DNA from: Bacillota bacterium
GTDB taxonomy: Bacteria; Bacillota; Clostridia; Caldicoprobacterales; DTU083
Assembly (NCBI GenBank): GCA_029777885.1
Contig: JAKORJ010000114.1
Location: 1-33,270 of the forward strand
Length of the DNA: 33,270 nt
Direction of reading: 5' to 3'
Positions within the stretch are counted from its first letter, which is position 1. Each line of letters begins with the position of its first letter. Positions 27,876 to 33,270 of the stretch are shown piece by piece. Position numbers and translations under genes: made by a program. The notes beneath the pieces were generated by a model. It saw nothing but the letters and a program-made list of their open reading frames with translations. It made no database searches and was not told the DNA's origin.

Positions 27876-29756
27876 GTGCATTTGTTTGTCCTGAAACACA
27901 GAAATATGATCACTATAATTAACGGCATCCTGATAGCTGCTGCATTTTTCAGCAAATGGATAACGGGCAATATGTCAATTTTTGCATGGCTCATGGCAAC
28001 AGCTTCCGTATTGGGTGTTTTACCCATTGCCATCCAGGCTTATCAAGCCCTGCGTGTCAAGGTGATCAGCATTGATGTGCTGGTCACACTGGCGGTCTTA
28101 GGCGCCTTTGCGATCAGGAACTTTGAAGAATCAGCGGTCGTCACCTTCCTGTTCCTGTTCGGCGCATATCTGGAGCAGCGCACACTGAACAAGACCCGTA
28201 CAGCAATAAAAGAACTGACGGAAATGGCGCCGGAAAGTGCATTGAAGCATATGGATGACGGAGGATTCGTAGAAGTAGATGTGGACGAGGTTGAAGTAGG
28301 CGATGTCCTGCTGGTGAAAACTGGGGCAAAGGTCCCGGTCGACGGGACAGTCATAAGCGGGGAAGGCAGCGTTAATGAAGCCAACATTACAGGCGAGTCC
28401 ATCCCGGTTGCCAAGGCAAAGGGCTCAAAAGTGTTCGCGGGCACTATCCTGGACAATGGGACCATACAGATCGTCGCAGACCGGGTAGGTGAAGACACAA
28501 CATTCGGGAAAATAATCGAGCTGGTGGAGGAAGCCCAGGACTCTAAATCAGAAGCAGAGCGCTTCATAGACAGGTTCTCCAAATACTATACCCCCGTAGT
28601 CCTTGTGCTGGCCTTTACAGTATGGCTGATCTGGCGGGATATAGAGCTGGCGATCACCATCCTGGTCCTGGGATGTCCGGGAGCCCTGGTCATAGGTGTT
28701 CCCGTATCCAACGTGGCAGGTATAGGTAATGGCGCCCGAAATGGCGTACTGCTGAAGGGCAGCGAGGTGATCCGGGACTTAAGCAGGCTGGATACGATAG
28801 TATTTGATAAGACAGGTACACTGACTGTTGGAAAACCCTCGGTAGCTGAAAGAATATATTATGGCGGCGATATAGAAGAAGCCCTTGAATTACTCGCAAG
28901 CGTTGAGCGTGAATCGGACCATCCCCTGGCAAAGGCGGTGCTGGAGGAAATCGGCGATAGGGCGTTTTACCCGGTAGATGGTACGGAAGTAGTAAAAGGG
29001 GAGGGGATCATTGCTAAAGTCAGGGGCCACAGGGTAGTTGTCGGCAACTTCGCCTTGATGGAAAGGGAAAAGGTCGGGCTGGATGAAAAGGCAAGGACCG
29101 ATGCGGCTCGTTTGGAAGGAAACGGGAACTCCCTTGTATTCACTGCTGTCGATGGGGAACTTAAGATCCTGATGGGCATTCGTGACCAGATACGCACCGG
29201 GGTCAAAGAGGACCTGTTTAGACTCAGGAAATTGGGAGTAAGAAATCTTATAATGCTGTCTGGCGACAACCAAGGTACTGTTGACCTGGTAAGCCATGAG
29301 CTAAGCCTGACTGAAGCTTATGGTAATATGCTGCCTGAGGACAAGTCAGCCTTTATCAAGAAGCTGATAGAGGGAGGCCGTATAGTCGCTTTTGTAGGGG
29401 ATGGAATAAATGACAGCCCCTCGCTGGCCTTGGCGAACATCGGCATTGCCATGGGAGGCGGGACTGATGTCGCCATTGAAACATCAGATGTGGTATTGAT
29501 GAATTCAGACTTCAGCCGCTTGCCCCATGCCCTTGGCCTGGCAAAGGCTACGGCTCGGAATATGAAACAAAATATTGTGATTGCAGTAGGGGTGGTCTTG
29601 ATCCTGCTGGCTGGTGTTATATTCGGCGAATGGATGAATATGTCGATTGGAATGCTGGTGCATGAGGGCAGCATCCTGGCAGTCATCCTAAACGGCATGA
29701 GGTTATTGCGGTACATGCTGCGAAAGGATACGATACAGGAAAAGGGGACGAAATGA
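27876..29756 (+). CDS. P1B-type metal-transporting ATPase with CPG motif, lacking N-terminal HMA domain
   Basis: GCPGALVIGVPVSN, DKTGTLT, VERESDHPLAKAV, GDGINDSPSLALANIGIAMGGGTDVA. Confidence 0.93.
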   Translation: MHLFVLKHRNMITIINGILIAAAFFSKWITGNMSIFAWLMATASVLGVLPIAIQAYQALRVKVISIDVLVTLAVLGAFAIRNFEESAVVTFLFLFGAYLEQRTLNKTRTAIKELTEMAPESALKHMDDGGFVEVDVDEVEVGDVLLVKTGAKVPVDGTVISGEGSVNEANITGESIPVAKAKGSKVFAGTILDNGTIQIVADRVGEDTTFGKIIELVEEAQDSKSEAERFIDRFSKYYTPVVLVLAFTVWLIWRDIELAITILVLGCPGALVIGVPVSNVAGIGNGARNGVLLKGSEVIRDLSRLDTIVFDKTGTLTVGKPSVAERIYYGGDIEEALELLASVERESDHPLAKAVLEEIGDRAFYPVDGTEVVKGEGIIAKVRGHRVVVGNFALMEREKVGLDEKARTDAARLEGNGNSLVFTAVDGELKILMGIRDQIRTGVKEDLFRLRKLGVRNLIMLSGDNQGTVDLVSHELSLTEAYGNMLPEDKSAFIKKLIEGGRIVAFVGDGINDSPSLALANIGIAMGGGTDVAIETSDVVLMNSDFSRLPHALGLAKATARNMKQNIVIAVGVVLILLAGVIFGEWMNMSIGMLVHEGSILAVILNGMRLLRYMLRKDTIQEKGTK

Positions 29757-29803
29757 AGAAATAGCAATGAGAGATCAAGTAAATCACTGAGAGGAGAATA
29801 AGA

Positions 29804-30031
29804 GTGAAATCAGCAACCATCCAACTGGAAACCCTGGTATGCCCGTCCTGCATGCTGAAGATAGAAGGGGCACTAAAGGGACTAAACGGTGTTGAACGGG
29901 ATACAGTGAAGGTCCTGTTCAACTCAAGCAAGGCAAAACTGGATTTTGACGAAGAGAAGATTACGCTTGCAGAAATTGAAGGGGCGATCACCAGGCTGGG
30001 ATACGGCGTTGTCAAGTCCACGGTCAAGTGA
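29804..30031 (+). CDS. Stand-alone heavy-metal-associated (HMA) domain protein
   Basis: 75 aa, IQLETLVCPSCMLKIEGALKGLNGVE...GAITRLGYGV. Confidence 0.88.
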   Translation: MKSATIQLETLVCPSCMLKIEGALKGLNGVERDTVKVLFNSSKAKLDFDEEKITLAEIEGAITRLGYGVVKSTVK

Positions 30032-30234
30032 TCAGGTATTATGTCAAGCCCGGATTTCGTGAAAAAGGGATCGGGAGAGCAATGGTTGAGTTCGCCGGGG
30101 AATGGGCGCTCAAGCAAGGATGCTCTGAGCTTGCTTCAGACTGTGAGCTGAACAACTCAGCCAGCAAGGCATTTCATAAAAAAGTAGGCTTTAAAGAAGC
30201 GAACAGGCTGATATGCTTTAATGAACCTGCTTGA
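30028..30234 (+). pseudogene. C-terminal fragment of a GNAT acetyltransferase (AAC(6')-like)
   Basis: YVKPGFREKGIGRAMVEFAGEWALKQGCSELASDCELNNSASKAFHKKVGFKEANRLICF; N-terminal half absent. Confidence 0.7.
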
Positions 30235-30271
30235 GATACAACATTACTAAAAATAAGCAGGGCTACCTGTG

Positions 30272-30300
30272 TTGACAGCCTGCCTGAAATCTGGTATTTT
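30272..30300 (+). promoter_or_regulatory. Promoter of the sugar isomerase gene
   Basis: TTGACA - 17 bp - TATTTT. Confidence 0.75.
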
Positions 30301-30315
30301 CGTTATGTACGGTGA

Positions 30316-30343
30316 GTATACAACTTGTATACAAGTTGTATAC
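30316..30343. promoter_or_regulatory. 28-bp perfect palindromic operator
   Basis: GTATACAACTTGTATACAAGTTGTATAC equals its own reverse complement; central TTGTATACAA resembles GntR/FadR (FCD) operators. Confidence 0.8.
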
Positions 30344-30370
30344 TATATTAGAAAGGTGGCTGTAATTGCT

Positions 30371-31210
30371 ATGCTCACAGAAAATAACAGGCGGGTAGGA
30401 TTAAGCAGCTTTGCATTTCGTTATAATATCGGTTTTGCAGATTTCAGGCCTCCTGTACCCATGACTGCCCTTAAATTTTTGCATGAAGCGAAGAGCCTGG
30501 GCTTCAACTGTGTTCAGCTGTGTGAGAATCTTGGATATGCAAAGCTCAGCGATAAGGAGCTATCAGTACTGGCTGATACGGCAAAAGAGCTGGGTATTGT
30601 TGTGGAAGTAGGCATGAGGGGCATTTCGGATGTTTCCCTGGCCAGGCATCTTGATATAGCCGAGCTTATGTCATCAGACCTGCTTCGGATAGTGCTGGCT
30701 GAAAGCGACGATTATTTAAAAGATCCGAAAGGCTTTAAAGAGAAAACAGCCAGGATGATTGATATGGTATTGCCCCGGTGCAGGCAGAGCAACATCAGGA
30801 TCGGCATAGAAAATCATTTTGACCTTCCTACTAAAGACCTGGTTGATTTGGTGGATATGATCAAAGACCCAAACGTTGGGCTCATTTACGATACTACCAA
30901 CGGAATCGGTTTCATCGAGAAGCCACTGGAGACTCTGGAACTGATGAAGCACAAGCTCTTTTCCATACATCTTAAGGATTATACTATAAAGAAGGTGGAG
31001 GCAGGCTACTTTATGACCGGCGCAGTGCTGGGCGAAGGTCTGCTTAATGCTGTGCATGTCCTGGATACTATAAGAACGCTCGGGTCCGATATTTCAATCA
31101 TCATGGAAATGACCGTGAAAAGGCAGGCCCATCACTCAGTAGACGAAGTGCTTGTATGGGAGAGGGAATCTATCAAAAGGAGCGCAGATTACTTGTTTAA
31201 CCTGATCTAA
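30371..31210 (+). CDS. Sugar phosphate isomerase/epimerase (TIM barrel, AP endonuclease 2-like)
   Basis: VGLSSFAFRYNIGF, NIRIGIENHFDLPTKDLVDLVDMIKDPNVGLIYDTTNGIG, SIHLKDY; ATG 30371 preferred over 30269 because the latter lies in the promoter. Confidence 0.85.
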   Translation: MLTENNRRVGLSSFAFRYNIGFADFRPPVPMTALKFLHEAKSLGFNCVQLCENLGYAKLSDKELSVLADTAKELGIVVEVGMRGISDVSLARHLDIAELMSSDLLRIVLAESDDYLKDPKGFKEKTARMIDMVLPRCRQSNIRIGIENHFDLPTKDLVDLVDMIKDPNVGLIYDTTNGIGFIEKPLETLELMKHKLFSIHLKDYTIKKVEAGYFMTGAVLGEGLLNAVHVLDTIRTLGSDISIIMEMTVKRQAHHSVDEVLVWERESIKRSADYLFNLI

Positions 31211-31326
31211 GACGTCAGGTACCAACCAAAGTAAAAATAATAAGTGAACCCGAACGAAGGCTATCACTAACCTGGTCATCAGAGAAATGGTGATCTTAAA
31301 ATGAGTATTTGCAAGGAGGACTTTAT

Positions 31327-31968
31327 TTGGCAGAGGTTAATTACCAAAACCTGAGAGAAAAAGCTTATGCAATTATAAAAGAAAAAATAGTCAACTGCGA
31401 ATTTCTGCCCGGCACCCCGCTGTCTGAGAGCAAGCTGATATCGGAGATTGGAGCCAGCCGTACCCCTATCCGTGAAGCTTTGAACAGGCTTGAGCATGAG
31501 AACCTGGTCAGGATCTATCCCCAAAGGGGAGTTTTTGTTACGGATGTCTCCGTAAAGGATGTCATAAATATTTACACAGTCCGTGAAGTCGTAGAACCTC
31601 TTGCGGCAAGGCTTGCAGCTCCCCATATCGACCTTGATGCTTTAAGGTACTATTATGAAATTTTCAGTGATGATGGGGCTGTGTACAGCTTGACCGACCA
31701 TTTCAGGATCGATAGGGGATTCCATTCCTTGATCGCCAATTCAACGGACAATGATTATCTGGCCAAGATCCTCCTCGGCCTGTATGATCAGAACAGCAGG
31801 ACCAGGATCCTCTCAAAAATAAGGGTGAAAGAGCGCCAGCAGGAAGCAAGGTTGGAGCATCTGGAGATAGCAAGATGCCTGATGGAAAGAGATGCGGATA
31901 AAGCCGAGGAAGCCATGAGAAAGCATATAATTAACGGGCGCAATACAGCCCTGAAAATCACCACTTAG
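31327..31968 (+). CDS. GntR-family regulator, FCD (FadR-like) type
   Basis: LREKAYAIIKEKIVNCEFLPGTPLSESKLISEIGASRTPIREALNRLEHENLVRIYPQRGVFV; TTG 31327 preceded by AAGGAGG (ORF track starts at 31309). Confidence 0.9.
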   Translation: MAEVNYQNLREKAYAIIKEKIVNCEFLPGTPLSESKLISEIGASRTPIREALNRLEHENLVRIYPQRGVFVTDVSVKDVINIYTVREVVEPLAARLAAPHIDLDALRYYYEIFSDDGAVYSLTDHFRIDRGFHSLIANSTDNDYLAKILLGLYDQNSRTRILSKIRVKERQQEARLEHLEIARCLMERDADKAEEAMRKHIINGRNTALKITT

Positions 31969-32076
31969 AAAAATAACCACATTGTTTATTGACGGAGTCT
32001 GGTTAAACCAATAAAATAATAGGTGGGATTCGGCAGGGAAGATAGCCAAATAGAAGCGGGCGGGTTTGCTGTTGCC

Positions 32077-32364
32077 ATGCAAGTCTATGTTATGACAGTC
32101 AAGCTGTATGCCCCCTGGGTTCACAGCCTCAAAGAAAAAAGATCGATAGTAAAAGGGCTTCAGAGTAGGCTTCGCAACACATACAATGTGTCTGTCATCG
32201 AGAGCGGTGCGCAAGACATCTATCAGACGATCGTTCTGTCGATTGCTTACCTGGCAGACAACAAGTCTATTGCAGACAGCATACACGAGAGCATTTGCAG
32301 CTTTATTGAAAGCAATACAGATGCGGAGATCATGGGGATCCAGGTCGAGGCTTGCCTTTTCTGA
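32077..32364 (+). CDS. DUF503 (YlxP-like) protein
   Basis: MQVYVMTVKLYAPWVHSLKEKRSIVKGLQSRLRNTYNVSVIE. Confidence 0.88.
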   Translation: MQVYVMTVKLYAPWVHSLKEKRSIVKGLQSRLRNTYNVSVIESGAQDIYQTIVLSIAYLADNKSIADSIHESICSFIESNTDAEIMGIQVEACLF

Positions 32365-32475
32365 TACTTGATATTATCAGAATATTGTGGCAACATTATA
32401 CTATATGTAATCCGATGCCTGGCTGCGTTTTTTCTAAGCTTTAGTAAAGTTGGTAAACGGAGGAGTGAAGCCATT

Positions 32476-32715
32476 TTGACCAAGCAGCGCAATGAGGATA
32501 AGGGGACCAGGAATAATAGTGAGTTTTTGCGCGCTTTGGCTTACTTCTCCCATATTGGAGTGACCATGGCGGCATCAGTGGTGATTGGAGTCCTGCTCGG
32601 CAAATTTCTGGATGACATGCTGGGCACAACGCCCTGGCTGCTGCTTGTATTTTCCTTATGTGGAGCCGGAGCTGCGATCAAGGTGATGTTCGACGCCTCG
32701 CAGGGCAAAAAATAG
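32476..32715 (+). CDS. AtpZ/AtpI-family protein
   Basis: FLRALAYFSHIGVTMAASVVIGVLLGKFLDDMLGTTPWLLLVFSLCGAGAAIKVMF; TTG start after GGAGTGAAG. Confidence 0.8.
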   Translation: MTKQRNEDKGTRNNSEFLRALAYFSHIGVTMAASVVIGVLLGKFLDDMLGTTPWLLLVFSLCGAGAAIKVMFDASQGKK

Positions 32716-32730
32716 CCGGCCTTAATATTC

Positions 32731-33111
32731 ATGGAGATAAGAGGTATTATGAAGCTATCGGGATTAGCAAGGCGAATGATTATCACAATACTCATCATAT
32801 CATTGATATGTGTCCTGGGTTCTGTTGTCTATTACCGCTCTATGGCGTCCATTCCCTTTGTCCTGGGCGTGCTGGTAGGTTCAGCCGTCAGCATTGTAAA
32901 GGTTTTTCTACTGGAACGTACTGTTGATAAAGCGATAACAATGGATATAGGCAAGGCCGGGGGCTATGTTAGCTTGCAGCACGTGTTGAGGCTCCTGTTT
33001 TCCGGTGCCGCGCTTTATATGGGTGCAGTTGTTCCCCATATCAGCCTGTGGGGTGTAGCAGCTGGGATCCTGGCTTTCCAGCTCGCTGTGTACAATATTA
33101 AGTTTTTTTAA
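32731..33111 (+). CDS. atpI: ATP synthase subunit I-like membrane protein
   Basis: Small four-TM protein between AtpZ-like gene and atpB. Confidence 0.7.
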   Translation: MEIRGIMKLSGLARRMIITILIISLICVLGSVVYYRSMASIPFVLGVLVGSAVSIVKVFLLERTVDKAITMDIGKAGGYVSLQHVLRLLFSGAALYMGAVVPHISLWGVAAGILAFQLAVYNIKFF

Positions 33112-33160
33112 GTCAAACCGTTAAGACAACCGGGTACAATAAAGAGGTGGTGGTCATATA

Positions 33161-33270
33161 GTGGGCTTGAACATAGATAATCTATGGGTCATCAATGTAG
33201 CAGGGATCGAGATATGGATAACAGAAACAATATTCTATACATGGATTATCATGTTGTTTCTTATTGTGAT
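33161..33270 (+). CDS. atpB: ATP synthase F0 subunit a, N-terminus, truncated by window end
   Basis: GTG start after GAGGTGG; VGLNIDNLWVINVAGIEIWITETIFYTWIIMLFLIV open to the window end; position after atpI. Confidence 0.7.
   Translation, partial: MGLNIDNLWVINVAGIEIWITETIFYTWIIMLFLIV

Noticed and set aside
28043-28582. 179-aa minus-strand ORF
   Set aside because: Antisense to the P1B ATPase; Ser/Thr-rich low-complexity translation typical of shadow ORFs.
30269-30370. N-terminal extension of the sugar isomerase in the ORF track
   Set aside because: The extension covers the promoter and the palindromic operator; ATG 30371 begins the conserved protein and has an upstream AAAGGTGG.
1-33270. 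CRISPR arrays, tRNA/rRNA genes, insertion sequences, prophage
   Set aside because: No repeat-spacer pattern, cloverleaf or CCA end, rRNA-like stretch, transposase or phage structural gene was recognised by eye; a tRNAscan/Infernal run would be decisive.

Overview
The window looks like a chromosomal segment of an anaerobic Firmicute (Clostridia-like). Its core is a nitrogen-assimilation locus. asnA and type III glutamine synthetase (glnN) read leftward. Facing away from them is an operon of split, archaeal-style glutamate synthase (GATase, ferredoxin+FMN subunit, GXGXG subunit), an unlisted 42-codon ORF, glnA (GS type I) and an ANTAR antiterminator regulator (NitR-like). The strongest discovery candidate is a matched pair of RNA switches. 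The asnA leader and the glutamate synthase leader each start, a few nt after a sigma-A-type promoter, with a small hairpin carrying an AAAGGY hexaloop (A1/G4, the ANTAR signature). The hairpin overlaps the 5' arm of a long terminator-like hairpin just before the start codon. Only one hexaloop stem is evident in each leader, whereas the described ANTAR target has two. Other content: trkHA; an AraC remnant fused to a phosphotransferase remnant; a 21-codon acidic ORF; a PAS-GGDEF protein; an orphan AgrC/AgrA-like pair; a decayed HNH endonuclease; rlmA; DUF2935; an ECF sigma factor with a long C-terminal extension behind a perfect cre palindrome; a GH9 enzyme with no visible signal peptide; a heterodimeric ABC exporter; a P1B ATPase with a CPG motif plus a separate HMA protein; an AAC(6')-like fragment; a sugar-isomerase/GntR module with a 28-bp perfect palindrome; DUF503; and the start of the ATP synthase operon. 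No tRNA, rRNA, CRISPR array or insertion sequence was recognised. All family assignments are from reading the translations, not from database searches.
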